Of a stretch of DNA of 64,000 nt, positions 27,301 through 42,300 are shown in pieces. The stretch's first letter is position 1. Each line of letters begins with the position of its first letter. The notes beneath the pieces were generated by a model. The model was not told the DNA's origin and did no database searches. It was given only the letters and a program-made list of their open reading frames with translations. This DNA is from Fratercula arctica (Eukaryota > Chordata > Aves > Charadriiformes > Alcidae), in contig CANTUZ010000012.1 of NCBI GenBank assembly GCA_947846985.1, positions 21,104,135 through 21,168,134 on the forward strand. Reading direction: 5' to 3'. Made by a program: the position numbers and the translations under genes.

Positions 27301-30300
27301 CATCACCTGAGAAACAAAAAACCCTCTTATCTAAAAGCAAATCCATTACCGAAGCTGCTAATAATTGGTATTCTATTATTCAATGTCATGAATAGATGTC
27401 CAGAGCACGTGCAGCGGAGTATGGTAATAGCTTGCAAGTCTCATGAAGGGCCAGTACCATCTAAGTTTTGATCATCCAAGACTTTCTCAAATGATGAAAT
27501 GAAATGAGAAAGGGAGAATAAGGCGGTAAAGATCATCCCCAGGGTTGAACTAAACTCTAAATCTGCTCAGGTCAGCAGTGATTCTCATATAGGGATTTAG
27601 GAATGTGATATATACCACTTTGTTAGTGTTTCTACTAATTCAGACACTCAGACGAGTAGCAATGTTTACCCATTGTATTTTCTTCAAAACACAACTAAAC
27701 TTGATGTCATGCTACTCGAAGGAGTTTATGCAATATACATCACAAAATATAAGAAAAAATGCTGGGACAGATTTCTATTCTGTTCTTTTATGACTTCAGG
27801 AGCACAGAGTGGAAAACCTTCTTAAAAATGAACCAAATATAACTTCTGTACGCCTTGTGTGGAAGGGAATGTTTGGAAGTGCAAGCAGGTATATTTTAAA
27901 GGAGACCTAAAGCTGCACTGACATTCCTCAGAGGAGTGAAAATCCCCACCCTTAGCCATCCCTGGGAGAGTTCTCAGCCAAGCCAAGGCTTCAGATCCAA
28001 GATCTTGACATCAAGACCTTGAGATCCAAAAATCAAGCTCAAAAGTGTTTTCATGGGAAAAAAATTCAAAGGTGTATTAAGTACTATTACAAGCTGCCAG
28101 GCAGACAAACTCACAGGCAGTAAACAGCAGTGACTATTCTATGCCATAGTCTTGCACCGAAGTTATCAGTGAAGGTGATTAATAGATTAGTAGCAGTTTT
28201 CTGACACAGACACTAGTCATTGTGAACTGTGACTAACCATCTGGTTTTACAACACAGTTCCAGAAGGAAAAGGCTAAACAATGGATATTCTTTTTGGTAC
28301 AGAAAACACAAAATTTCAATGTAAACCTGAAAGAAATTCAATAGAGTTAAAACTGGAAAAGAAATGCTACTTATTCTCTGATCAGTGTAGGTACCACTAT
28401 ACTGAATTTAAAACTTTATACACGAAATCATAACTAGATGTTATTCTGAAGGATATAAACTTGCTTAAAGTGGGGCTTGATGCAAAAATTCTTGGTTGAA
28501 ATTCTACAATCTGGTTTATAAGGAAGTCAAAAGAGATCATTTGATCAGTCGTATCTTGACTTCACATTTCTTAGTGTATGTAAATATAACTAAGAAAACT
28601 GATAATTCATTAAAAACAAAAATTAGAAACACCTTTGTCATTCCGTTGTCTGAACAGCCAAGGCTACCAATATTGTTTTAAGAGATACAAAGTTATACAC
28701 TGATTTTTTCAAACAGAAGTGACACAGATATACACTTACCAAAAACACTGCTATAGATATTCCAATTATAAATCCTGCTATTACATCTGACCAGTGATTT
28801 CGATACTCTGCTACTCTGTTGATTCCAGTAAGGAAAGCCAAGCACATTAAGCCCAAACACAGAACAGGTTTTGCAAGCCTTGTTCCTCTGGCTTTTACTG
28901 TGTTGGTAATATACATCTGAAAATTAGAAAGGAAGAAAGTGTAAGACTGATGGAGATCTCCCACTAATTGATGAATAAAATCTCTACATTTTGTTTGAAC
29001 AGACTACGTGTATTTGGCGTTTGGGTTTTTTTTTAGTAAAAAACCAAGAAAGTAGAGTGCTAGATAAAGTCATCATACTGTTTTCTAGGGTTGTAGAAGA
29101 AGTATTAGAAGACCATACAGCAAAACTACATTTTACGTGAACCTGAAAAGCCCCGAAAAGAACAGGCAAATTAGACAATCCTATCCTATTACTCCCAATC
29201 TATGTATTTATTTGTGCAGAGAGGTAAAGAGACTGATTTTTTTACTGTGCAGCATTGACAATAATAGCAAAAAATCTTTACGCTGAAAGGGCCTTGTTTT
29301 TATTAGCAAATGCCTTTATTTCTCATAAACAACTTCTCCATGTGATTAACTAGAGATTTGTCAAAAAGCAGTGTATCTACGTTTATAAATAAAGTGTAAT
29401 AGTTTCAACCAGTGCTAAACCAATACACCCCTGTACTTCACAGATGGTGACTGGGGATGTTTAGTACCAATCCCCCCCCAGCACACAAACCAATCTAAAT
29501 GCAGAAACTTTTATGCTTCAAACTCCGAGAAATCAATCTGCCCTACTTGCAGTCTAACTCTCCCTGTTCAATACTACTGAATTAAAAGCACTGCCTGGTG
29601 ACAGAGCAGCTCTTCTGCCCTAAGGGTGCATTAGTGACTACTAGGTTTAAGCCAGTATTTTCCAAACTCTGATGTGCCAATGGAAGAAATGAATACCAAG
29701 GCTTTGAATCTCCATTCTCTTGAATCTTGGCATTAAGGCTGCTTGAAAGTTGCCCCCTGAAAAATTATACTTCATCTAACAAAATTTTTGAGAAAAAAAA
29801 GTATTTACTTTCTGCAGAAGAATTTTTTCTGCAATTAAACCATTGAAATCCCTAAACTCTTCACATTTAGACAAAGAGTTGAAGATTTACATTGAAGAAT
29901 GCAAATGTTTCCTGTGGAGTTTCACTAGACACTCCAAGTGTGTAATACCATCACTTTGAACTGCAAAGGGAAACAAGATGAATCTGCACTGAAGAACCAG
30001 TACCTTTTTGACCAACAACTGGGTAGTCCTTTGGGTTTTTTGTAGTGTCTGAAACTTTAGCTGAATTTACTGGGTAATCAGTTATGAAGTGCTGCAGTAA
30101 TCAAGTCAAGAAGAAGTTTAGGAAGCGTTGTTACTGTTACGACAAATAAAGTGAAGTAGTGGTTGGAGCTTGCCAGTAATCTTGTTCAAAACACTAGAGA
30201 AAGATCCATGGCTTAGAGGATGAATCAAAGCTTAAGCTTAAAATCACAGCAGAGTACTGCAACACATACATCTTCAGTGGACCTTAGGTGATGAACAGCA

Positions 30301-33300
30301 AAGCTTGCTGTTCATCTAATGCAGACAGAGCAAAGGTTTGAAAAGAAGAGCTTTGGGGTGTATCTCCAAACCATATTTCTCCTCTCTTCTTCCTAGACCA
30401 TTTAAGAAATAGCATTTTTCTCTTTGCTGACTATCATTTTATCTCAGCTCCTTATATTTTTGTAGGCTCTCTTCAGTGAGTTACTCTTACCATGTGGAAT
30501 GCTGATAAGACAACTGCAACTTTAATTTCCACCTTTTTAGCCCTGCTAGTTTTCTTCAAGCTACAGACAGAGTAGTACACGCTGAGTTGCTCAACAACAC
30601 TCTATTTTAGTAACTCTCATCCTACTCCTGGATAGCACCACCATTATCCACACTCACGCTACATGTTAGAACATCTGGTGCTGGGGAAAATATTCTAATA
30701 TTTTGAATACACAGCAAGATCACCAAATTTCAAATACAGCTTGGGTGAAGTTGACACGGGGAAGTTGGCAGGAAGCTATCCTGCATTTAATTCTGTATTG
30801 TGGTACATTAAATCAAAATGACTATTAAGAAGGAAAAATAAACTCAAAAAGAGTACAGCTTGCTCAAGATAGGTCTCAGTGATACATTTCAGTGATCTCT
30901 AACACCTGGTCATTGTCCAAACAGGTTATCTCAATTTTTATTAAGTCAAAACACGTTATAATATAACTATTTGACTCTGCAGTACTTCAGTCAAACTTCA
31001 ACATTTTTTATACAAAGCTACACTGAAAAGTGCTCTGCAGAAAATTCTTAGAATCTTTTCAGAATCAAGCATGTCCTTCAAGTCCCTCTCAAACAAAGCA
31101 CTGAGCAGAAACAACTGAAGACTCATGTTGTGCCTCACGTGAGTAATAACTACCTCCATTTGCTGAGTCCCTTCCTATATGTGCAGTCAAGATTGTCATG
31201 CCCAGTCCATTATTCACAGTAACCTGAAGGTTCTGCCAGCATAGGTACCATTTCTATCTTTTCTTTAAAGAACAAGTAGCACTGATGTTAAGAATAGTAT
31301 TATATTAAAATACATATTAAAGAATCATTAGAAACAGGGTAAACTTTTCCTGAAACAATGTAGCAAGAAGTCTGTATATTTGCAAAATTCTACATAGCAA
31401 ACATAGACTCTTCCAAGGCAGGATTCATAGATGTCCATTTTATAACTTGACCTCTTGCAGCTCTAGTACAATATATTAACACAGTCAACTCAGCCAAAGA
31501 TCTGATTTGCATTAAGAATAAAATATAATTAAGTAGTTGTTTTCTTCTTGATTCTGGAAGAAAAGCTATAAACCAGCAGAGTCAGTAATTGACAAAGAAT
31601 GAACATCTTGAAAAGATGACAGGATTTTTCTTCTCTTACTTTTCATAAATATTAAATGCAGTATCAACAAAGGAAAATAGCTCAGTGATTTAAATGACAA
31701 TGAATGACAATATAAATTTTTACATGGCTAAAGATGTTTACTGAACAAGAGCACCTCAGTTCCTTTTAAAAACAGAAATCGGGAGAGGAGGAATCTAATT
31801 AAAGAAATATTTTAAATTAGTCAACAAGACAACGAACAGCAGTCAGATTTTGTACGTAAGGACAAGGATTGATACAGTAGTTAGAATTAATTTTGCAGGC
31901 TGCTCATTCTCCTGCAACATCAGATCAGCGATGAATCTTCTCTTGAAAAACTTCTGCTATTGCTTTTTCTTTTTTCTGAAATAAGATTTTTGTATGAAAA
32001 GATAATAAAAGTGATACCAGCAAGTAGACACTGGCAGAGAATCATATCTATATACCTGATCATTCTATGTACCAACATTTACTAGATTTTCAGGAAAACA
32101 CAAACATTTCACTTTCAGTCTTCAAGATGATGGAAGCAAAGTCTCCAGAGAACCTCATAAATTGAAAGTAAAACTTTAATTGAAGTTGTTTTGAAAACAG
32201 GTATATGAAAGAGTCAAAATCACCACCATTCACCACAAAGCAACCTGTGAGGTTTCTGACATGACTGTCTGAGGTCATAATATAATGAATAATCATAGCG
32301 TTGGCACTTAGGTTGTACTGGGAAAGCTTTCAGAAGTGTCATGTCGCAAGTCTGACTCATGTGAAATATGTCCTAAATCTAGTGCAAACAAAATGATTCC
32401 AAAACACCTAAGAGAAGAACTGGAATTGTATGTCAAGTGCAGGACAAAGTGGCCTCCTGGGCTACGCTGCAAGCTCTTCCTGGTTGTCTTCTTTCAGCTA
32501 TCTTTAGGCTCACCCACACAAATCTCTGTGCACACAAACAAACACACACGTAACAGGTCCCAGAGTCCCATTTTAGTTCCAGTGGAGCTAGTCATCAGCC
32601 TGGGTACACCAGCCAGGAGGCAGGTTGATTTTCCTAGCTGATTTCATCAGCCTGTGGCCCAGGGATACGGGGAGGAAGATCCCCTCTGTGCTTGCTGTTT
32701 CAGTCCTCCCTGAAGCAGATGGTCTGGGGGACTGACAAAGAGACAGACCAGTCCGTTAGTGGGCAGAGAATAATGACTCATGCAGCAACAAGCAGAAAGA
32801 GGAAGGAATCACTGTACAGGCACCTATCCCAGGCAGCGCTCCAAATATAAATTATCTCATGTTTTGTTTAAATTTTGTAATGTCCTATCATTAAAGAAAG
32901 AATCTTGAACTATGCAAGTAATATAAGAAATGTTATAGATGTTCACCTGAGGAACTGTGAAATGTTCACAACTTTCAGTATTCATCATACCTACAAGAAA
33001 AGAGACACTCAGAAATCAAAAAGCTGAAAAAGTGGTGGGCTATAGTGGATGGTAGTCTATAACCAGGTTCAATGTTTAGTTAGAATCCTGTTTGATAATC
33101 TAAAAGCTCTTCAGCTTGCTTGATTAATAATTACTGGGTCAAATTATTACTAGAGCAAACCACAGCCATACTCTCAAATCACCTGGGCCTTTCTGCAACT
33201 ACCCACTGGAGATTTTTTTAGTGCTTTTGAAGCCTCCTCCAGCTTTCTCCATAAGTTTTGCAGTAATTATTGATGACCCTAGACAAAAATTTACTTTCAG

Positions 33301-36300
33301 AGTCAGGAGTTTGGGTTGGCAAAAGGAAGAGAAAGGTCTAGAAATGCTGGATTTTACTCTTAAGTTTCCCACTACAAGTTCCCCACAGTTGTAACTCTAT
33401 AAACAACTGGAGAAGGAAAGAGGTATCCTTCAATGTACCAGGTCTGTAAGATACACCTAAATATTAATTAAAGATGGTTCAGTCTACAGAGGTCATTATC
33501 TTGAGAAATTGAATTGTAATGAAGAACTGACACGAAATATCTAGAGATCTTTAGATAAATTCCTGGATCAAATTGTAGTGTTATTTTACTATCCAGCCTG
33601 AAAGTAACTAATACACCCAATATATGAAGCCTGTGATACAAGCTGTACAATCAGTATCAAGAGATACTTTTACCTGCTGCACCAGATACTGGGAAGAAAT
33701 TCCACTTTCCTAACACTGCCCCTGAAAAGCAGCCAAAAGAATCCTTTAATTCTTCGATTTCCTAATAAAAAATGGACAACAAAGGCAACTCAATAAGGTG
33801 ACTCTGCTACTCCTTTTCCTCCTGAGCGTGCCCTAAAGCCTATTGAAGAGAGGCTTGTCGTACCTCTTCTAGCTGCCCGTTGAGCAGGAGCGAAACAGGC
33901 ACTTCAAGAGAAAGGACAAGTGAGAGGAGGCCTACATGTAAAGACTGGATCAAGGAGTGACACTGAGCAGAATGTCACCATGTTGCTAGCACTGTGACCC
34001 AGGCTGCCTTGCTGTCTTTTTCCAGTGACCTAGAAACACAGTAAGCTGCAAAGACAATACAGTAGAATGCCAGGAGCAAGAACCTTGCAGAAAAGATGGT
34101 CACAGGCCCAACAAAAGCTCTTTAGGGAGAAAAAAATTGTCAACTTTACCTTCTAGCCCTGCCTGATGCTGTAGTTGAGGCCAAGGGCTCACAGTACAAA
34201 GCAAAAAATGCAGCCTACAGACCTAAGGGCTACGTCAACTATCAAAACATTAAACCTGCTCCTATATCATTCCAAATCCAAAGCAAGTCTGAAATGTACG
34301 CAGTAACACCATGTTCAAACACTACCCTACAGACAGGTTGGCTGCCAACTGCTCTTGTCCAATGCAGTAAGAATAACAATAAAAAAAGCAAAATTTTATA
34401 GAATTACTTAAGATTTGTCTTAAACTACAACTAGCAATGATCAATCCCCTAGGTCTGCAGCACCAAATGACAACTGTTAGTCACGAGTCTCATATTTAAA
34501 TCCATGGGAATAAACTGACTAAATCTTCATATATCACTGTGAAATCCAACCCAAAAAAAGACTCAAGACTTCTCATTTCTGTGTCTCAGTTGTGCAAAAA
34601 CACCAAGTATGTGCATAATTTTCTGCTTCAAAATATATCTCTAATTGTCCAGGTTGTGTCAGCTTACACGTATCAGTGTGGCTTATACAATTATATTATA
34701 TTTAATAAACTTGTTGCATTTGCCTTAATACCTGTGTTAGCAGATGTTGTTCCAGCCTGAGAAAGTGTGAACTGCAATGCTGATAAGAAGTGGAAGCTGA
34801 TGCAGTCAATTTATCAGCCCAACTCAAGCAAAAACAAAAAAGCAAAAGGTCTAAGAGGAGCTGAGCAGACAGCTAAGGAGAAGTCCACGTAGCAGCCAGC
34901 TTGGTTAAAGATTTTGGAAAATAATTACAGTTGTTCATTTTGAAGACTCTGGTACATTGGGAAAAATAAACCCAAAAGTCTGAAGGCAACAAGTAACAGA
35001 TCCTTTGAAGTGTCTGTGTTTGGAGTGGGGTAAAGAAAACACCTAACCATAGTGCTGCCATTCAACACTGCCATTGCTAAGTCTTTCTTGATAGGCACTG
35101 AGGGAAAGTAATAGAGGCAAACACTATAGAGAGGTCTAAATATTAGCAATACAACTGTTTGAAAAAGACTGTACTTTCAGCAGGAGGGGAATTCAGAGTT
35201 ACCATAGCAGCCACCCACTCTCAAGAGAGGGGAGGAGGAAAAAAGGAAGACTCAAGAACTCAAATGAAAAAAGAAGCTATTGTTAACAAGACAATATGCA
35301 CAGATGCTAGGTGATAAGGACATGGCTGCACTTAAATGGAATGAGATAGGGGAATTATTAGATAAACCATAGGCTTTGTTTTTAAATGGGTTGATCGATG
35401 AAATCACATAAGTCTGACATTGTTTACTTTGCCCCCTCAGAGAGCAAGGACTCTGGATCAGCTTGTTGTCTGTTTATGTCTTTAAGCTGGTTTTGTTTTG
35501 TGCACAGCTGGCTGAAATGTCCAGGGAGGATTGGTAACAATCCCTCCCTCTTTCCCAAATATTTGTGTTAACCAAAAGGAAAGGACATTTTGTATCAGAG
35601 ATCACATGCTCATGAAATACTAGCTAGGTAATATATGGTCTTTGTGCCTATGCTCTCAATAACTGTTGTACCACAGCTCATACAAAGACTAGGCTACCGT
35701 TTAAATCTTCTACGCCAGTGAACAGCAAAGAGAAAGTTGTTATCCAGGGCCAATTACCCTGATAAACATAACAACAGTATAAGGACATGACCCCAAATAT
35801 CGGAACATTGCATTTCTTTCCCTGGTGTGTAATAAACAGTATTTTTAGCTGTAACCATGCAACAGAATTTAAAAAAATAATGAATAAAAAGACTGCCAAT
35901 ATCACGTCAAGGACCTGAATTTGCAGGCTACAACTCAGCTGATATATCATAGCAATTCACCTTATTAAGCAGCCTACAAGAATTCAGAAATCCTGTCAGC
36001 AGTTTGTAGTGCTTCAGTTAAATAAGTGTCATGAATCATGCTGCAACACAGTAAGGACATAAGATATATTCATTTCTGCAGTTACTGAAAGCTTATAAAG
36101 TCATGAAACAGATCAGTTTTAATTTTTGATGTTGCTAACTGTATACTGATCACAGACAACATAAGTTTTGCAGAAAGTACTCTAGCTCATGTCAAAAGCC
36201 ATTGATACTAGGTATTAGACCTTACTAATGTCTACTTTTTGGTTTTAAAATGTATAAACACTATTTGTCTTCCTGCTTTGCAGTAGCTGAACAGTTGGTT

Positions 36301-39300
36301 TCCTTCAGCTACTGTGACTCATGGCAACAGTGGTAATCCAACTTTACAGATGGATGAGAAAAATAGGAGCAATTAAAATGAAGAATGCTGAATATTTTCT
36401 AAAATAGCTTGCGCCAAATTTAGAGGTATGTTTCAGTGAAGCAAAGTCTTAGATATCTCCCCAAATAAAGACAATACTATTAGGAGTCTTACGCTTGCCT
36501 CAAGTTAGAATAGAATTTTATTGCTCATCTCTTATTTGCAGATAACACTTGCCTGTACTAACTGACGATCCACATCTCTCAAGCAGACATTGCTCACAAG
36601 GATCTTTTGGTAAATGCTACTGTCAGTGCTGCGGATTTTAAGCAACGGGTTCTAAAACCATACTTAGAAGCATGGAGTTGGCACACTGTCTGTGGATGAG
36701 GTTGGGATCTTTGCCATGTTGGCAAGTATCTGTTTCCAGATCAACAAGGAATTAAAAGTTAGCTCATTAAATATATGCTCAAAAGCAATACACACTCACC
36801 CATGTATATATACATGCATATAGATGCATACATACACATACCCATGTATGGGCAGGCCACTGTTCAAATACCGGGGGAATTTACAGGATGACTCCTGCAA
36901 TGACCACAGAGGTACACACACACTTGCCTAGTTCCCTACTGACGCTATGTGGGCAGCCCTTGGCCCACCCAAAGGGCTACAAAGGTCAGTGATTACCAGT
37001 GCAGGTCAGGTCAGAGACTCCCACAGGCACATGCCAGAGACATCTTTACTAAGATGTGCTTCTGCTTAAGACTAGAACGATGTGCACTCCAAATGAAGCC
37101 AGGGAGTACTGCAGAGTTACTTGAGTGAGATTCATTAGTCACCCTGCCTCTCACCTGCCTCCCCACACCTCCCAACAGCCTCTATAACAGCTCTGATGCC
37201 AGGCAGTAAACACCAGTTTTTATCCCAGCCCTGCTCATCACTCCCTACATCAGACAGAAGAAAGGGAAGAAGGGCTACATTGCCTTGTAGCCCACTTCAT
37301 TGCAGAATAAGAGCCAAACTGACTTAGTATAAGCACTGAGATACCTATAAATACCAATTCTGGTAGTTAAAGACATGCACAGTTCTTGGGAAACCTGCAG
37401 AGATCAGACACTTAGATATGCCCGCTCTTCTGGTTCACCCCACCAAAGAATATGGCCGTGTGCAATTCTACTAATCTGTACTGCATGGAAAGGAACCACT
37501 CCCAGTCACGGGCAATCCCTACCCTTATTCTTTACCACCCCACAAAGCCTCATCCCACATTCTCTGGAAACAGGAAAAAAAGTAAACCAAGAACCTGACT
37601 ATCTATATCTATAACCCTTTTTGGACATCTTGCCCCTTCTCAGCATTGCCTTAGCTTTCAAGGCTCAGAAAACTACTACATCTGTAATTGTCAGAATTAA
37701 GTCCAATGAATCAAATTCTCAAAGGCTTCACAGTAACTCATAGAAGGTTTTCATATATAAAATCAGCCAATAGTTGTCTTATCTTCTCCCCATTCCTCCC
37801 TCCTCCCCTCAGTGTGAGCCGTTTGCTCTCAAAAATATAGTGACATTAAATAGTACAATATACTTACAGCCAGATACATAGCTGCATATACACTTAGTGC
37901 TGCTTCTTTGGATGGGAATGTCTTTCTGGCTTTCATGATAAGGTCTGGATTTCCAGTACAGGCATGTACGCTACTGATGAATTGTGTATACTGTTTACAT
38001 CCAAGTGCTGTATAGTTGGGTTTACAAAGTGCAAGAAAATGTGGTGCAAGATTCCCTGTTACTACTTGTCCAGCATTTACAAAGATGTCCGTAGCAAACA
38101 GTCCAAATGCGTAAATTCCTAAAGAGGGAAACAAAGAGTTAAATTTCCTCACAATTTCACTCCAGGACAACATACTATAGTATTTATCATAGTAATATAC
38201 CAGCTCCTTCCATTTAAGAACATGAAAAACCCTCACATATATTATACCCTAAAAATCCTGGCTCATGTTGAATATGGTACTTTCCTACACAACCGCAGCA
38301 CCAACAATGCAACGTACCCACACACCTGATCTCTCTCCATCCTTCAGAGCAGCAGGTTCATCTCTTCTGCAAGTAGCCGGCTTTCCTAGGCCCCCTATCC
38401 ACCAATTCCCACTGTTTGGGGTAGCTAGCTATACTGGTACCTAACTTTTGCCTGTGTTCACTAAACAGAAGTGACAGAGGTAAATTCTTCACCCTATAAA
38501 TTTGCTTGAGAACCAAGGAAGTCAGGCCCTGATAGAGAAGTAATTTGAAAAGTCATAATACATGCTGGACAAACATTTTCTTTTCCCTTACAGCTGTAAG
38601 GAAGCTGAAGTACTGAATAATTATATTGCCATGCACGAGTTGTCTTCATCAGCCTGCTGCTGGGTACATCTCTATGCATGGCATATTAATCACAGTATCA
38701 ACATAGTGAGCTAAAGATTTATATATTTGAGGAGTTACTTGTCCTAAAGAGGTTTTTTTATCAGACACATCAGCAAAGCATTAAGCACATGTACTCATTC
38801 ATTAGAATGAAAATGCATGTATCTGATTACTTAAAAGAAAATAGATTTCTGCTATTCTGAGTCCTTTTCTATCCTTTTGGAAGCAGAAAATGAACTCTGG
38901 CAGGAAATGCAGACACAGCACCCTGACTGGGAGGCAAAGCCAGTGGGCGCGTCTTCAAATTCCACCTGAGCTACAGATTTCCTCCTGTATTTCCACGGGA
39001 AAATCACCTTACCTTTCCCATACTTTAATTCACTGTGAACACAGTGTGAGTTCTGGCAGTTCCCAAATTCATAGGACACCATGAGGACTTTGATGGATGT
39101 ACATCGCAGCAGACACAATGCCACAGAAACATGTGCATTTCTAAAGGTCAGGTTTTTTCCTCAGCAAAGCCAGAGGACCGAGGATGATTTCTAGGATCCT
39201 GGCTGGTCAGCAATGTCACACTAACATTAACTCACCCTGAGATGCTAGACACTGGTGAGCAGCGGATTGTGCCTAATCGAGTGGCTGCACAGAAGGGCCC

Positions 39301-42300
39301 TTTCAGCAAGCCCCAAGGGCGTGCACTGCCCCAATGAAGGCGCCCACATCACTTTGTGTGAGCATAATGGATAGTGATGCTTCATCTGGTAGAACAGTGC
39401 AGAGGCCGTTGTTCATCCCCTACCTCCCTCTCAATTGTTTTTTTGCTTCTGTGACGAAGGAGGGCCCACCAAGGGGGAAGGAAATGCGGGGAACTGATTA
39501 CACACAGTGCAACTGGAGCAGGAGGAGCTCCTCATCATCACCCCCCACCTCCTCTGGACCTATGCAAAACAGTCTCATTCTTAATGACTTTTAGCACTCC
39601 CTTGTGACAGCGAGCAATTGCTCTCTCTGAAGGCAGGCATGGCTGTTACACAAACACTGCAAATACAGACACAGCTGCACATCCCCTCCCTCCCCCTGTG
39701 ACTGGGACACACGGGAGGATTAGCTGCCCCAAGGCTTCATTCCTCCAGCTGTTTCTCTTAGATACAACCGTGAGTGAGAAGCAAACAACAGAGCTGAGCC
39801 CTGCTATGGCATCCCTGCACGTATTAAAAACCAGCATCTGGAATATTCAGTAGACATTTTGAGTGGTGGTACTTCTCCCTCCAAACACATTTACAATGAA
39901 CTAAGTAGAAAGGATGACATTTCATATCTACTTAAGTCAATGGGGGAGTTACAGTTGACTTCAGTGGAGCATGGAACTTGTAGCTTTCTACTACAGACTA
40001 TAACAAAATCTCCAGGCTAAGAAAGTACCTAAACTGGGCTTGGCTTCAAACACACAGTTATATCCCAATGTCTTCAACTTTGTCTGCTATGTGTGTGCGT
40101 AACCAAAAGAACACTATCAACTACAGATATGGCACAAGGGTACCTCCCTTCTCAACTCCACTGTCCTCCAGGCCTGCTGGTTTTTCATCCCCCTCATGGT
40201 CCCAATTTTTTCTATCTTTGCTGCTGTTTCTGCAACTATTTTTTTATCCAAACTTCCAAGAAGCTTCATTTGCTATTCAAAAGGAGAGAACTCAATACAC
40301 CTGAGTTCAGACTACACATGAAATGTTGTATGGTTATCTGAGTATTTTCCCCAGGTCAAAATTAAGACATAATCGATCACTCTCACCATTCAGAAAATGA
40401 AAGCATTAATTTTGCTCATACCAAGGAATCTGATGGTCCTGCGCACCAGTGGATTTATATAACAACAGTCTCCAGTTAATATTGTTTTTTCTTGGTTTTC
40501 AAAATCCTTTGTAGCTAACTGTAGACAAAACACTGCAGTTTCTCCAATGATAATCTTAGGGAAGGAGAAAAAAGGGGAGAGAATGGTAAGATTACAGCAA
40601 GTAAAATACACTAATATTACAGAGATAGCTATCTCATCTTAAGGAAACAAGACCAAACCAGCACAAAAGACAACATAAGTGAACCAATTTCTGTATGTTA
40701 ATTTTGTTATGAAGGAAATATGCCTTATGTTTTGCTTTACTTTATTTGCATTAAATGAGGATAAACTTCCATAACCAGGACTTGGAATTGACAAAACATA
40801 ACCTAGTTTTCAGGATGAGGGGAAAGAAAAAGAAATCTACTAGTTCAAGAACAACAGATCGCATAATGTACAAGATGTGGACCAACATAAAGGCCTAATC
40901 CTGGAAGATGCTGAACATTTCAGTTCCTGCATGGCTTTCACTGACACTCAGCACTTCACAGGGTTGAGCTTTAAATTTTGGATGGGCTGGGGGGCAGGGT
41001 GTCAGAAATCACAACAGAGCTCCTGTCCGCATCAAAGGATTGGTTTGCCAGGAGGTACTTAACAGGTCTGGTTTTAGCTTTGTTCCTTGTGCTTGAACAA
41101 AGTGTCACCACAGATATTTTAACATTAAGCATGGCCTGTTTCACATTTGTTACACCAAAAAGAATAAAGTTCTCATATCTATAGGTCATTGACATTACAG
41201 TTGGCAAAACATTTTTAAAAAAAGTGAAATATCCCCTCTAAGATGTGTTTTTACCTGTACAGCGAAATATGACCTTAAGCCTTAAGCCTTAAGCATGTAT
41301 CTATCTAAACCTATGATACTGAAGCTTTACGGCAGGTAGCACAGGTATGATCAAAAAGAGTAGAACAGAAGAGTCAGATATTGACCACTGTATTCCAACT
41401 TCGATTCACTGTGCAACTTAGAGGCAATGCTCTTCCACTCTTCTATATGAAAAGTAGTAAAGCTAATTGATGGATACGTCACACTGATAAAATGGGAATG
41501 AAGACCAGCAAACTGAAGTCTTAAAACTACACAAATAAATGAAATAATGCCATCAAATCCGATTAATTGCCTAGGTTTTTCTAAACCTTTCCATATACCA
41601 CAATAGGTCTGAACAGTTCCACACACGGCACTGCAAAAAAAAAAAAAAAAAAAAAAAAGGCAATGGCTCATAAACACTGTTTGTTGTCAACAGGAAGAAT
41701 GCAATTAATGACCTTACTTGGCTATTTGTACAAAGATGACTTTGGGCTAAATTGTGACACGCAGAGGAGGAAAGTGCTTCTTACAAATAATGTGGCACAA
41801 ATAACAAAAATAACTGTGGTGGCATGTAAAAAGCAAAATTCAGTTTATCACAGAAACAGTCATCATCTATTACTTTAGACCGGCTTCAGATCCTAGTGGG
41901 ATTTTTACATGAAACAGAAATTTCAATACCTGAACTAACAAGTATCCTCTCTCTACTTTGATGCAAGCAAATTTTCAGCATACTGAAGTACAGTTCCTTC
42001 ATCTATAATTAACAAATGATCGGTACACATATGAAAAGTAACTCAGCCTTGAATACAAGGTCATCAAAATTACAACAATGATAAGGAGAATTCAGCCTAA
42101 TGACCCCTACATTTCTCACCAAAAAAAGCAAACAAAATACCAATTTTAATATGATTCATAAAGGTAAGAACTGAAACACTAAGATTTTTACCGAGTCATA
42201 GTAACTCCCTTCTTTGCTCTGGAATAATGAAACATCAAGGACTAGGCAACCTGAATACAGTCAGATTCTGCTTTTTTTTTTTTTTTTGCCAAACTCAATA

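Noticed and set aside
36799..36852. Candidate regulatory palindrome flanked by CCCATGTAT
   Set aside because: Better explained as an imperfect CATA/TATG simple repeat.
41351..41677. Possible processed pseudogene ending at the A24 tract
   Set aside because: The sequence before the A tract on the plus strand and the minus-strand frame through it match no gene I recognise, and no target-site duplication is evident.
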